Shown piece by piece: positions 42,501 through 51,345 of a stretch of 64,000 bases of DNA. The notes under the pieces were generated by a model that saw nothing but the letters and a program-made list of their open reading frames with translations, made no database searches and had not been told where the DNA came from. This stretch comes from Shewanella sp. UCD-KL21 (GTDB taxonomy: Bacteria > Pseudomonadota > Gammaproteobacteria > Enterobacterales > Shewanellaceae). Location of the stretch: positions 1-64,000 of the forward strand of contig NZ_MPHK01000003.1 in NCBI RefSeq assembly GCF_001957135.1, read 5' to 3'. The stretch's first letter is position 1. Each line of letters starts with the position of its first letter. A program made the translations under genes and the position numbers.

Positions 42501-43101
42501 CAAAATAGCGGATGGTTTCTACTTCATCGTCAAATAATTCAATGCGCAATGGCTGGGAAGAGCCCGTAGGGAAAATATCTAAAATCGAGCCACGGATCGC
42601 AAACTCACCATGCTCATAAACTTGATCAACCAAGTAGTAGCCGGTGTCGGTTAGGTGCTGCCTAACCTGTTGTAAGCCGTAAATGTCACCTTTTTTAAGT
42701 AGCATGACATTGGAAGTTAGAAACGATTTTGGCGGTAACTTCACCATCAAGGTGTTAACTGGCACGATGATCACATTGTGATGTGACTGGCTCATTTTAG
42801 CCAAGGTTTCTAAGCGCTGTGAAATCAAGTCTTGATGGGGCGAAAAGCTGTCATACGGCAGGGTTTCTCTATCTGGGAATAAACACACATTGATGTTAGA
42901 TTCTGCCAGAAGGTAACCCAGTTCAACCTCAAGTTGTAATGCGCTTGGGGTGTCGTTGGTGACAACCAGACTGGTCCCCGAATGCTGGGAAATTAGGCTT
43001 GAAAGCGTAATCGCTTGTGAGACCCCCCCCAGTGTTGTTAAGGTTTGAAACTGTTGGCCTTTTTTTACACTTGGCGGTGTTAGAACGCTAAAATTCTTCA
43101 T
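39586..43101 (-). CDS. mfd: Transcription-repair coupling factor Mfd
   Basis: This 1171-residue DNA translocase removes stalled RNA polymerase and recruits UvrA. The UvrB-like N-terminal region, the RNA-polymerase-binding domain (~480-540, IVHLEHGVALYQGL) and the RecG-like motor (Walker A GDVGFGKTEV; DEEHRFG; TATPIPRTLNMA; GRVGRS) are all visible, as is the TRCF C-terminal domain. It is followed by csiV with a 1-nt overlap. Length is normal. Confidence 0.98.
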   Translation of the reverse strand: MKNFSVLTPPSVKKGQQFQTLTTLGGVSQAITLSSLISQHSGTSLVVTNDTPSALQLEVELGYLLAESNINVCLFPDRETLPYDSFSPHQDLISQRLETLAKMSQSHHNVIIVPVNTLMVKLPPKSFLTSNVMLLKKGDIYGLQQVRQHLTDTGYYLVDQVYEHGEFAIRGSILDIFPTGSSQPLRIELFDDEVETIRYFDVDSQRSKEEIDSIRMLPAKEFPTDAAGIEGFRQRYRRRFEVISKEAESVYQQVSRNLMPAGIENYLPLFFEECATLFDYIPQDTQLITLGDIEQASEHHLTEIKTRYEDRRVDPLRPLLAPQELYILTDELFAAFKKYTRSQITTPSKDAEGELELIAKAKQANVASLPDVNANHKLKQPLINLQAYTQAQGQTKGQLLFSAESEGRREALIELLGKIDIKPKLFSHLNAFINAKDAIGLIVSPLSQGCMLLDTPKGDISVICETELFGQRISQRRRREKQKQVSSDVLVKNLAELKVGEPIVHLEHGVALYQGLVTLDTGGLVAEYLQLEYTAGDKLYVPVSSLHLISRYSIGADEKPTLNKLGNETWSKAKKKAIEKIRDVAAELLDVYARRQARPGDAVKIDAEEYAQFSQGFPFEETVDQETAIEAVLSDMQTPMAMDRLVCGDVGFGKTEVAMRAAFVAVNAGKQVVVLVPTTLLAQQHYENFKDRFADWPMVIEVMSRFRSAKEQTQVLQSLSDGKVDIVIGTHKLLQAEANFENLGLLVIDEEHRFGVRQKEKIKALRANVDILTLTATPIPRTLNMAMSGMRDLSIIATPPAKRLAVKTFVREYDIATVREAILREILRGGQVYFLHNNVETIEKCAENIRQLLPEARVVTAHGQMRERELEKVMSEFYHQRFNVLVCTTIIETGIDVPSANTIIIDRADKFGLAQLHQLRGRVGRSHHQAYAYLMTPHPKLMSADARKRLTAIDALEDLGAGFMLATQDLEIRGAGELLGDEQSGHISKIGFSLYMEMLESAVKALKEGKEPSLDYMLKSQCEVELRIPALLPDDYVSDVNMRLSLYKRIANCETERMLDELKVEFIDRFGMLPEPTKNLMELTLYKHQATALGATKIEMHAKGGSIEFSNDHKIDPMFIIGLLQSQPQIYRMEGPNKLKFTLPAETSKQRLDLIKTLLEQLDKHRTGETK

Positions 43102-43265
43102 TGAATATCTAACTAACTTCTTTTATATAAGTGATAAATTTAGCCCGCTGATTGTGATCATCAAAGTAATCAGGCTTGGCTAAATTTGTATTGGTGATAG
43201 TTGATTAGCACCAGATTATGATAGCTATTATAAGCAAGCTTAAAATAATATGCAGGCAATATGTG

Positions 43266-43883
43266 TTATTTGGCTGCTTGTTGGCGAATTTGTTTGCGCT
43301 GCTGCAGCATTTTTTGCTGCACTGTTAAGCTGGCTTTAACCAGTTGCTCTACATCGGCATCTAAAATCTGACTAAAACCTAAGGTAACAGCATATTGTGG
43401 CTGATTATTTTCATCATTTTGTGCTGCATTATTATCAGGGCTGATGGCTTGGCATTGGCTCACCTGACAAAGACACAAAATGGCCACTAACTCGCTGCTG
43501 ATATAAATCGAGGTTTTAAAATATTCACCAATGCTCAGTGGCTTAGGGCTAATTAAACTGATGCCGCTACCACCAAAATGGCTGCCTTGGAATTTTTCAC
43601 CGCTTTGGACTTCTTTTTCTAGCACATGGTGCAGCACTAAATCCACTTTACGAGATTGCAGCTTAAGAAAGTCGACCACAGCTTTAGCATCGTTATCAAT
43701 ACTTCTTAATTGCAGTAAACAGCTTGCTTCTAACTCTTTGACTTCTGAGAGTAATTTAAGCCCTGCCGATTGCATTGAACGTAAGTCTTGTTCTGAGGGA
43801 ATGCCTTGAGAATCTGACCAGTTTTCAAGATAAACAGCAAAGTCATGGGGCACGGTAAAATATGCATTGGATTCAGTTAACAA
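43266..43883 (-). CDS. Possible PilZ-like protein
   Basis: This 205-residue protein resembles the PilZ-like proteins encoded next to mfd and lolC in related genomes: an N-terminal helical part, then a barrel region (HFGGSGISLISPKPLSIGEYFKTSIYI...). The classical c-di-GMP motif RxxxR...DxSxxG is only partly recognisable (GSGISL), so binding of the nucleotide is uncertain. It ends with a Gln/Lys-rich tail. It is divergent from lolC and probably has its own promoter. I rate the family call as moderate. Confidence 0.6.
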   Translation of the reverse strand: MLTESNAYFTVPHDFAVYLENWSDSQGIPSEQDLRSMQSAGLKLLSEVKELEASCLLQLRSIDNDAKAVVDFLKLQSRKVDLVLHHVLEKEVQSGEKFQGSHFGGSGISLISPKPLSIGEYFKTSIYISSELVAILCLCQVSQCQAISPDNNAAQNDENNQPQYAVTLGFSQILDADVEQLVKASLTVQQKMLQQRKQIRQQAAK

Positions 43884-44017
43884 GGTTTGTCTCTTTATTT
43901 ATCAAACTAATACCCCTATTATCATGCCCATCTTAATGATTTAGCAAGTTTTAGCCTTTGTGTTAAATTAAACTGCTGTTTTTTATTCCAATAAACACCA
44001 AGGATGCACTTTTCTTT

Positions 44018-45250
44018 ATGAACTTTCGGTTTTCATTATTCATGGGCTACCGCTATTGGCGAACACGTAAAGCCAATGCTTTTGCATCTTTCATTACTTT
44101 TTTTGCGGTATCGGGCATTTTTTTAGGGGTAGCTGCGCTGATCATTGTCAGCTCAGTGATGAACGGCCTAGAAGGTCAGCTTAAACAGCGAATTTTAGGC
44201 GCAGTGCCGCAACTAACCCTCATTAATGATGCAGGTTTTAGCGATTGGCAAACCCAAGCTAAATCGTTAACGGCATTACCGCAAGTGCAAGGGCTGGCAC
44301 CCACGGTGACCACTCAAGCCATGGTGCAATCAAGCAAGAATATTAGCGCAGTACAAGTTTACGGCGTGTTCCCTGAATATGAGCAAAACCTATCAGCCAT
44401 TGTTGCCAATACCTATTCCAGCGCCTTTGAACAACTCACCCCTGGCAGTTACAACGTGGTGCTGGGCAGCGAGCTTGCCAGAAAATTATCTATCAATGTT
44501 GGCGACAAAATCCGCATTTTAAGTGGCGATGGGGTGGTGTACTCACCATTAGGCCCAGTGCCAAGCCAGCGTAAATTTACCGTGGCGGGTTTATTTGAAA
44601 TGGGCTCGCAAGTTGATGGTGTATTAGCCTATGTGCATTATCAAGATGCAAGACGTTTAATGCGTGTAAGCCCCAGTGAAATTAATGAATTACGGGTTTA
44701 CTTAACCGATCCCTTTATCGCCCCTGAAATGGGCATCACATTGACAGATAAATTAGCTCAGCAAGGCATGGCTATTGAAACCCGTGATTGGCGCGATGAT
44801 TTCGGTCATTTATTTGCTGCGGTAAAAATGGAAAAAAACATGATGTCATTGATGCTCAGTTTAATCGTTGCCGTGGCGGCGTTTAATATTGTGTCGGCAT
44901 TAGTGATGATGGTAATAGATAAAACCACCGATGTGGCGGTGCTAAAAACCCAAGGCTTAACCACGCAATCGGTGATGAACATCTTTATTGTGCAGGGCTC
45001 ACTGAACGCCATTATTGGTTTAGCATTAGGCACCTTAGCTGGGGTCACAATTACTTTAAATTTAAATAGTATGCTGAATGTATTGGGTATTTCAGTACTT
45101 GGAGTAGGGCAAAACTTACCAGTGATCATAGCAAGTCAACAAATTATGGTCATTGTTGTTGGCACTCTTATCATGACATTACTTGCCACCATTTATCCCG
45201 CATTAACGGCTGCGCGAGTGCAACCTGCAACAGCCTTGAGATATGAATAA
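44018..45250 (+). CDS. lolC: Lipoprotein-releasing ABC permease LolC
   Basis: The 410-residue inner-membrane subunit has one N-terminal membrane segment (~22-48), a periplasmic domain (~50-265) and three C-terminal segments in the FtsX-like layout. With LolD and LolE it extracts lipoproteins destined for the outer membrane and passes them to LolA. Typical sequences are MGYRYWRTRKANAFASFI and ATIYPALTAARVQPATALRYE. Its stop overlaps the lolD start (TAATG). Confidence 0.95.
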   Translation: MNFRFSLFMGYRYWRTRKANAFASFITFFAVSGIFLGVAALIIVSSVMNGLEGQLKQRILGAVPQLTLINDAGFSDWQTQAKSLTALPQVQGLAPTVTTQAMVQSSKNISAVQVYGVFPEYEQNLSAIVANTYSSAFEQLTPGSYNVVLGSELARKLSINVGDKIRILSGDGVVYSPLGPVPSQRKFTVAGLFEMGSQVDGVLAYVHYQDARRLMRVSPSEINELRVYLTDPFIAPEMGITLTDKLAQQGMAIETRDWRDDFGHLFAAVKMEKNMMSLMLSLIVAVAAFNIVSALVMMVIDKTTDVAVLKTQGLTTQSVMNIFIVQGSLNAIIGLALGTLAGVTITLNLNSMLNVLGISVLGVGQNLPVIIASQQIMVIVVGTLIMTLLATIYPALTAARVQPATALRYE

Positions 45251-45948
45251 TGAATAAACAACCAGTAGTATTAGAAGTTAACAAGGTCACTAAACAATTT
45301 CATGACGGTGAAACCACCACCAAGGTGCTGTCGAGCGTTGATTTAACGGTTTATCAAGGCGAGCAATTGGCCATTGTCGGCACCTCTGGCTCAGGTAAAA
45401 GTACCTTATTGCATATTATGGGCACTCTAGATGTTCCAACATCTGGCACTGTGATGCTCGATGGTGAAGACCTTTATCAGCTTAGCGCCGCAAGACAAGC
45501 AGAAGTCAGAAATAAAGATTTAGGCTTTATTTATCAATTCCATCACCTACTACCTGAATTTTCGGCGCTTGAAAATGTCGCCATGCCAGCGTTTATTCAA
45601 GGTCGAGATAAAAAGCAATCGTTAGCTGAAGCCAGCGCCTTACTAGAGCGAGTTGGACTAGGGCATCGTTTAGAGCATATTCCAGCGCAGCTTTCAGGCG
45701 GCGAGCGCCAACGTGTCGCCATTGCCAGAGCGTTAATTAATAAACCTAAGTTAGTATTGGCTGATGAGCCAACCGGTAACTTAGATGCCAGCAGCGGTGA
45801 TAGTGTGTACGAACTTATTCGTGAGCTTGCTCAGCAACTGGGCACCGCCTTTGTAGTGGTAACCCATGATTATAAATTAGCAGCGAAAATGGATCGTCAA
45901 TTAACCATGAAAGACGGCGTTTTACAGCAAGTAGCGGAAGAGAAATAA
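45250..45948 (+). CDS. lolD: Lipoprotein-releasing ABC ATPase LolD
   Basis: The 232-residue ATPase has Walker A GTSGSGKST, the signature LSGGERQRVAIARAL, Walker B LVLADEPTGNLD and the switch His in VVVTHD. It energises lipoprotein release by LolCE. It overlaps lolC and lolE by one base on each side (TAATG), forming a tightly coupled operon. Length matches the family. Confidence 0.97.
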   Translation: MNKQPVVLEVNKVTKQFHDGETTTKVLSSVDLTVYQGEQLAIVGTSGSGKSTLLHIMGTLDVPTSGTVMLDGEDLYQLSAARQAEVRNKDLGFIYQFHHLLPEFSALENVAMPAFIQGRDKKQSLAEASALLERVGLGHRLEHIPAQLSGGERQRVAIARALINKPKLVLADEPTGNLDASSGDSVYELIRELAQQLGTAFVVVTHDYKLAAKMDRQLTMKDGVLQQVAEEK

Positions 45949-47195
45949 TGAAGTCATTACTGCCACTGGTTATCGGTTGGCGTTTTTATCGCGCAAGACA
46001 ATCTAACGGCTTTATTGGCTTTATTTCATTTGCCTCCACCGCAGGTATTGCGCTGGGTGTGGCAGTGTTAATTTTAGTGTTATCAGCCATGAATGGCTTT
46101 GAGCGTGAGTTAGAACAGCGCTTATTAGGCGTTGTTGCACATGGTGAACTGCTAAGCGTCAACGAGCCATTGCATGACTGGCAAGGCATAGCAGAAACCG
46201 CTAAAAGCATGCCAGAAATTGTTGCTACCGCGCCATTTATAAAAATGCAGGGCTTGGTACAAAAGCCAGGCGGCTTTCAGGGGCTAGAGCTTAATGGTAT
46301 TGAGCCAGAACTAGAAAAAAAGGTCTCAACCATTGATGAGTTTATGCCAGCAGAGGCGTGGGCCTCATTAAGTTCTCATTCCAACAACATTGTCGTTGGT
46401 CGCAGCTTATTAGACAAACTTGGTTTAAAGGTCGGTGACACCTTATCAATGTACACTCCAGATATGGGGCAAACCAATAAGCTATCGGCTGCGAAAAGTC
46501 ATCGTTTTGTGGTTGCTGGTGTGTATGACTTAGGCGGCGAAATAGAATCAACTCAAGCTTATGTGTCTTTACCGTATCTTGCTGAAGTATTAAAACTGCC
46601 AGTGGGCTCAGTGACAGGCCTGCGCATTACAGTTAACAAAGTTTTCAGTGCGCCGCGCATTACTCGCGATTTGGGTTATGCACAAAACCAGTATTTGCAT
46701 TTAAATAACTGGACTCGTTCACAAGGGCATTTATATCAAGATATTCAGCTGGTTAGAATGGTGATGTATTTGGTACTTGCACTGGTGATTGCCGTGGCTT
46801 GTTTTAATATTGTTTCTACTTTGGTGATGGCAGTGCGAGATAAAAGCGCCGAAATCGCTATTTTGATGACAATGGGATTAAAGCGTGCCCAAGTGATGGC
46901 GATATTTATTATGCAAGGTGCACTCAATGGTGCTTTAGGTTGCACTATTGGCGCTGCTATAGGCGTGACATTGGCACTTAATCTGAGTGCGTTTGCCAAT
47001 GCTGTTGAGCAATTTTTTGGGATTAAATTACTAGAATCTGATATTTACTTTATCGACTTCTTGCCGTCACAGCTACAGCAACAAGATGTGTTAGTGGTTG
47101 TTGGTATGGGCTTTGTGATGAGTTTACTGGCGACTATTTATCCGGCCTATAAAGCAACCAAAATAGCGCCAGCAACGGCATTAGCAGGGCGATGA
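45948..47195 (+). CDS. lolE: Lipoprotein-releasing ABC permease LolE
   Basis: The 415-residue permease is homologous to LolC (GWRFYRARQSNGFIGFISF at the start, ATIYPAYKATKIAPATALAGR at the end), with the same one-plus-three membrane layout. LolE is the subunit that receives the lipoprotein. It is the last gene of lolCDE, followed by a terminator at 47246. Confidence 0.95.
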   Translation: MKSLLPLVIGWRFYRARQSNGFIGFISFASTAGIALGVAVLILVLSAMNGFERELEQRLLGVVAHGELLSVNEPLHDWQGIAETAKSMPEIVATAPFIKMQGLVQKPGGFQGLELNGIEPELEKKVSTIDEFMPAEAWASLSSHSNNIVVGRSLLDKLGLKVGDTLSMYTPDMGQTNKLSAAKSHRFVVAGVYDLGGEIESTQAYVSLPYLAEVLKLPVGSVTGLRITVNKVFSAPRITRDLGYAQNQYLHLNNWTRSQGHLYQDIQLVRMVMYLVLALVIAVACFNIVSTLVMAVRDKSAEIAILMTMGLKRAQVMAIFIMQGALNGALGCTIGAAIGVTLALNLSAFANAVEQFFGIKLLESDIYFIDFLPSQLQQQDVLVVVGMGFVMSLLATIYPAYKATKIAPATALAGR

Positions 47196-47245
47196 ATTGA
47201 CTAGGTGTTAGGTGTTGAATCACTGCCTTGAAAAGCAGAGATAAA

Positions 47246-47267
47246 AACGCGCTCTAGCGCGTTTTTT
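47246..47267 (+). terminator. lolCDE terminator
   Basis: An 8-bp perfect stem (AACGCGCT/AGCGCGTT) and T-run follow lolE by 50 bp. Confidence 0.88.
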
Positions 47268-47402
47268 ATTGGTTAAAATTTATTTTCAATTGCGTAACTA
47301 GGCGCTTACAACAAGCACTGACAATTGGCTATGAGAATAGGCTATGACAATCGCTATTGATAACATCAATTAAAACAGCGTTCCAAACTCAGTCTAAACA
47401 CA

Positions 47403-47894
47403 TCAGTTAAACAAGCTTTTAAAGTAATGCCAAATCCCTAACGAGGTATCAGGAAACAAGTCGATACCTAAGGCAGACTTTAATAAATACAGAGCTAACA
47501 AACCAAATAACATGCTGAAAAGTATAAAACCGGTGACAGTGGTAATCATCATCACTAGCGATATTCGTTTTTCGCGGCGAGTATAGGCGCGTTTGTTTTT
47601 ACCTAATAATAAGACGTAATAAAAACGCCATTTAATAAAAGGAAACTTAAAGGTGCCACGGCTATCAAGAAAGTGACCACCCCAAGTCGATGGACCCAAG
47701 GCTTGCTTAATCGCATTGAGCTGCGCATCAGTGAAACTATCGGCAATATCTGACGGCGAACGCTTAAGCATTTTTGCAATGAGAGGATCTTGCCTAATAG
47801 ACTCAGGCGAAGCCGCTGTCACTTTAGGTTGAAGTTCATTGTTAATGTCAGTTTTAGCGGTTTTTTTAGCTAAATCCGTATTGCTTTGTGGCAT
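47403..47894 (-). CDS. Membrane protein of unknown function
   Basis: This 163-residue protein has a hydrophilic N-terminal region, a conserved-looking core (TWGGHFLDSRGTFKFPFIKW, ~84-103) and basic LLLGKNKRAYTRREKR, then one or two hydrophobic segments (ISLVMMITTVTGFILFSMLFGLLALYLLKSAL). I do not recognise the family with certainty. The ATG at 47894 has GGA 7-8 nt upstream and is preferred over 47930. Confidence 0.7.
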   Translation of the reverse strand: MPQSNTDLAKKTAKTDINNELQPKVTAASPESIRQDPLIAKMLKRSPSDIADSFTDAQLNAIKQALGPSTWGGHFLDSRGTFKFPFIKWRFYYVLLLGKNKRAYTRREKRISLVMMITTVTGFILFSMLFGLLALYLLKSALGIDLFPDTSLGIWHYFKSLFN

Positions 47895-48062
47895 ATATTT
47901 TCCATAATTATCAAACAAAATAGCAGTCATTGTATTTTGGTATCAGCCAGTTATTAGCGTAAGGTCGGCTTTATTATGACTAAGCTAAACCTGATTTTAA
48001 TCTAGCATAGAATAAACCCTAGAATACGCCCCAAAAATTTATTTTTACCACGAGGAGTTTGA

Positions 48063-48605
48063 ATGGATGAGGTAAAGCAGGTTATTAACTTTTGGTTTAC
48101 TGAAATTGAGCCTGCCCAATGGTTTAAAAAAGATGTTAGCTTTGATGAATTAATTCGCACACGCTTTGGTAAGTTACATACTCAAGCCATAGCGGGGGAA
48201 TTATGGTTATGGCGTCAGCATCTGCAAGGGCGCTTAGCTGAAATTATCATATTGGATCAGTTCTCCCGCAATATTTACCGTGATGATGCTCGAGCATTTA
48301 GCGCTGATCCCATGGCATTAGCCTTAGCCCAAGAGGCCATTTTACAGGGGCTTGATCAACAATTAACCGCAATCGAGCGAACTTTTTTGTATATGCCCTA
48401 TATGCACAGTGAGTCGTTAAAAGTGCATCAACAAGGGTTAGCGCTATTTAAAAGTAATGGGCTTGAATCTAATTATCAATTTGAATTAAAACACTTAAAA
48501 ATTATTGAACGTTTTGGCCGTTACCCCCATCGAAATGAGTTGCTTGGTCGAACATCAACCATAGAAGAATTAGCTTTTTTAGCACAGCCTGGTTCGTCTT
48601 TTTAG
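48063..48605 (+). CDS. DUF924-family protein
   Basis: This 180-residue protein matches DUF924: VINFWFTEIEPAQWFKKD, the conserved ILDQFSRNIYRDDARAFSAD (~62-81), FLYMPYMHSESLKVHQQGL and FGRYPHRNELLGR. The family is soluble and alpha-helical (TPR-like); its function is not established. GAGGAG-like bases (cgaggag) lie 9 nt upstream of the ATG. It is monocistronic. Confidence 0.92.
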   Translation: MDEVKQVINFWFTEIEPAQWFKKDVSFDELIRTRFGKLHTQAIAGELWLWRQHLQGRLAEIIILDQFSRNIYRDDARAFSADPMALALAQEAILQGLDQQLTAIERTFLYMPYMHSESLKVHQQGLALFKSNGLESNYQFELKHLKIIERFGRYPHRNELLGRTSTIEELAFLAQPGSSF

Positions 48606-48782
48606 TTTTATGGTGTATCGACGAGTGCGAAGGTTTGTTTAAAAGATTTTAGTCACGCAGCACAAACCATAAAATTTTTTTAATAATTCTTTAGAGGATT
48701 TTCTTTTCATTATTTGTACTACCTAATCTAAATTTTAAGTTTTTGGGAATCATATTTGCCCCTAATTAGTTGAACAAGTGTG
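48606..48782. other. Spacer before the transposase remnant
   Basis: AT-rich, no gene seen. It leads to the transposase fragment; any 5' part of that gene has been lost. Confidence 0.5.
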
Positions 48783-49025
48783 CTGGTTTAAGATACTGGG
48801 CGGATTATTCGTGATGATAAACGTGGCGCCATCAGCGCGAGTAGTCAGGATATTCTCAATCGATTGAATATACCAGCTGAAAACTGGTTAAAAATCACCA
48901 CTGAGTTTGGCGCTTTATTCAAAGGTGCGGTGGGGGCGTTGCCTGCATTAACAGATTATTGTGAGCATTTAGACCTAAAACGACGACAGGGCGCAGCTAA
49001 CTGTCAGCGCTGGTTGTGCGCTTAA
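48783..49025 (+). pseudogene. Remnant of a Y1/RAYT-like transposase (C-terminal end)
   Basis: The frame reads LV-stop-DTGRIIRDDKRG, then LNRLNIPAENWLKI, FGALFKGAVGALPAL and ends LKRRQGAANCQRWLCA. The order (L)VD(W)TGR.IR.DK.G, a W, a F..F...VG and a basic end resembles the C-terminal region of long REP-associated/Y1-type transposases as I remember them. An in-frame TAA at 48789 and the loss of everything before it show it is broken. No HUH or Tyr motif remains. Confidence 0.6.
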
Positions 49026-49113
49026 TACACCATTTCTTAATTTCAAATAAAAGCATTTCCCACTTGATAGATATCAAGCTTTTTTGCTGTGTTGAATTTA
49101 GTTTATGAGTGAA

Positions 49114-49385
49114 TTTTGGTGATTAATGATGAAATATTCAGTCCTTTGGCAGGAATAATCCCATCAGTAAATGAATGTAGGTGTTGGCAACTCAAAACGA
49201 AAAGCGATATGTTATAACTTCAAAATAATGGGTGGCTTTGTTAATTAATTTTTGGTGATTAATGATGAAGTATTTAGTCCTTTGGCTGGAATAATCACAT
49301 CAGTTAATGAATGTAGGTGTTAGCAACTCAAATCGAAAGGCGTTATGTTATAACTTCTAAATAATGGGTGGCTTTTTAATTAACA
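49114..49385 (+). repeat. Direct repeat of ~136 bp, two copies
   Basis: Copy one starts at 49114 and copy two at 49250 (ttttggtgattaatgatgaa in both). They agree along most of their length (agtcctttgg, aatgaatgtaggtgtt, gttataactt, aatgggtggcttt) with scattered differences. No ORF is present. Confidence 0.85.
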
Positions 49386-49451
49386 TTTTAATTAACAATG
49401 GGTGGCTTTTTAATTATTTTAATTAACAATGGGTGGCTTTTTAATTAATTA
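49386..49451 (+). repeat. Short tandem extension of the 136-bp repeat end
   Basis: The last ~25 bp of the unit (atgggtggctttttaatta) appears twice more in tandem, separated by aattaaca-type linkers. This fits slippage or unequal exchange at the end of the larger repeat. Confidence 0.75.
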
Positions 49452-49511
49452 GATTTTAGCAACTCACTTGCGTGTTGTTGACTGGCTTGGCTGGCGTTTA
49501 GAAATAAAGAA

Positions 49512-49536
49512 ACGGCCTTGCAGTGAACAAGGCCGT
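49512..49536 (-). terminator. gltS terminator (weak T-run)
   Basis: A perfect 9-bp stem (ACGGCCTTG/CAAGGCCGT) about 36 nt beyond the gltS stop; on the minus strand it is followed by TTTCTTTATTTC. Confidence 0.75.
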
Positions 49537-49571
49537 GAAGTTAAATCAGAGAAATGTGTGTTAGCTGATGA

Positions 49572-50828
49572 TTAGTAGTAGGCAAAAAAGTTAATCCACA
49601 AGGCATTTACGATATCGATAAAGAAACCACAGACCAGCGGTAAAATAATAAAGGCCCGATGGGCGGCGCCGTGTTGTTGGGTTACAGCCGTCATGTTCAC
49701 GATGGCTGTTGCCGTGGAGCCTAATGTCACCCCCCCAAAGCCGGCACAAATCACCGCAGCTTCGTAATCTTTACCCATGGCTCGAAACACCACAAAAATC
49801 GTGTAAAGCACCGACATCAGTACTTGTAGACCAATGATCACGAGGATGTAGAAGAAGCTGCCTTCTAGCTCCCATACCTTTAAGCCCATTAAGGCCATGG
49901 TTAAGAACATGCCTAAACAAATATCTTGAATTAATGTCAGGCCTTTTTCACCATCACGTACATTATTTAATAATTTAGTACTGTTCTTTCGTAATACGTA
50001 AATCTTTAAGCTGTTCCCAATAAGGATACCGGCTAACAAGCAGGCCACAAACATGGGTAATTTTAAACCTAGATCGGTTAAGGCTGCATTGATGAAATGC
50101 CCCCCGATAAGGGATAAATTTAAGAATAACCAAGCCCTTAAAACACCAAAGTAATCAACTTGTAGCCCTTTGTCACCGTCTTTGTGAGTGGTACCTATAT
50201 CCAGTTCGCTATCATGGTTACCGGTTAGTTTATGGCGTTTCATTAAATAAGCAGCAATGGGACCGCCAACTGAACACGCTGCAATTAAGCCTAAGGTATT
50301 GGACGCAAGTCCTAGCTCTAAGGCATTGGCAATACCCAAATCGTTAACAAAGGTTGGGCCCCACGCCATTGCGGTGCCAACTCCCCCAGTGAGAGAAATT
50401 GAGCCAGACATTAAACCCGCCTTGGGGTCAAAGCCAAATAGCGTGGCAACACTGATGCCTAACAAGTTTTGCAAAAAAATGTATAAACCGGCAAGCAGCA
50501 ATAGTACTAATAAAGGTTTCCCCCCCTTGATAAGGGTGGCAAAGTCGGCTTTTAGGCCAATCCCCGCAAAAAAGTAGAGCAATAGTATATCGGCCACGTC
50601 TAGTTCAAATTGAACTTGGATATTAAAGGCGTAATACAAAATACCGACGATACTGGCGCAGAAAAAGCCGCCAACGACTGGCTCTGGAATACTATACTTT
50701 TGCAATACAGCACTTTTGGAAATGATGAATTTCCCCATAAATAAAGCAGTGATAGCCAAAGTAAAAGCCAGAAAGGCTTGCACTGGGACCAGTTGCTTAG
50801 CTGCTTCATGAATTACATTTGGTTCCAT
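49572..50828 (-). CDS. gltS: Sodium/glutamate symporter
   Basis: This ~418-residue, ~11-segment inner-membrane protein of the GltS/ESS family imports glutamate with Na+. The twin repeat motifs SISLTGGVGTAMAWG and CAGFGGVTLGSTATAIVNM are clear. I start at 50828 (MEPNVIHEAAKQL), since the longer frame from 50870 uses a TTG. It stands alone, in the accessory patch between DUF924 and the IS element. Confidence 0.9.
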   Translation of the reverse strand: MEPNVIHEAAKQLVPVQAFLAFTLAITALFMGKFIISKSAVLQKYSIPEPVVGGFFCASIVGILYYAFNIQVQFELDVADILLLYFFAGIGLKADFATLIKGGKPLLVLLLLAGLYIFLQNLLGISVATLFGFDPKAGLMSGSISLTGGVGTAMAWGPTFVNDLGIANALELGLASNTLGLIAACSVGGPIAAYLMKRHKLTGNHDSELDIGTTHKDGDKGLQVDYFGVLRAWLFLNLSLIGGHFINAALTDLGLKLPMFVACLLAGILIGNSLKIYVLRKNSTKLLNNVRDGEKGLTLIQDICLGMFLTMALMGLKVWELEGSFFYILVIIGLQVLMSVLYTIFVVFRAMGKDYEAAVICAGFGGVTLGSTATAIVNMTAVTQQHGAAHRAFIILPLVCGFFIDIVNALWINFFAYY

Positions 50829-51058
50829 TGGAGAGTTTATCCTTGTCAAAAAAAGGTCGATTGTACTCAATTTTACTGAGTTAGCCCAATCGGGTTACTG
50901 TATTCTAGATTGTCTGGCTAAAAGGGCAAAGGAGTAACAGTGACGAGTTATGCATATTCCTCTGCATACACTGAGCTTTACACTTGTATGGCTGATAATG
51001 CATTGCGGGCTTATTTTGTGATTGTGTTAACAATAACATGGCCATATATGGACGCTCC

Positions 51059-51345
51059 CGGTGAGTCAAGACAATAGTCTGCCTACCGAAGGCTTTTGAC
51101 CTTGGTTTTCTTCTAAACTATTCACACTTGCTGTTGTTATTGATGTCACTCATGTACCGCTTAAAGTGGTTGTACTGCCATATATACGGGCTTAACAGTG
51201 TAGCTGTGCCCCTAATGAATTCCGTACCACTGCGCCGTTTAATTGTGAAACACCCATTCGGATTAAGTTCATCCTTGGCCTTTTCTGGCTTACATTGGTT
51301 GGACTGAGCCATTACTTCATCGTTTACAACAACCCTGGTGAGTTA
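51059..51345 (-). ncRNA. Candidate bridge/seek RNA region of the IS element
   Basis: This ~290-bp segment follows the transposase gene and runs to the left inverted repeat. In IS1111-type elements the guide RNA that selects the target is encoded downstream of the recombinase. I see no defined fold or promoter, so position and existence are inference from family knowledge. Confidence 0.35.

Noticed and set aside
51118-51312. 64-residue minus-strand ORF inside the IS element, downstream of the transposase
   Set aside because: It has no ribosome site, no recognisable motif and lies where a non-coding RNA is expected; probably a chance frame.
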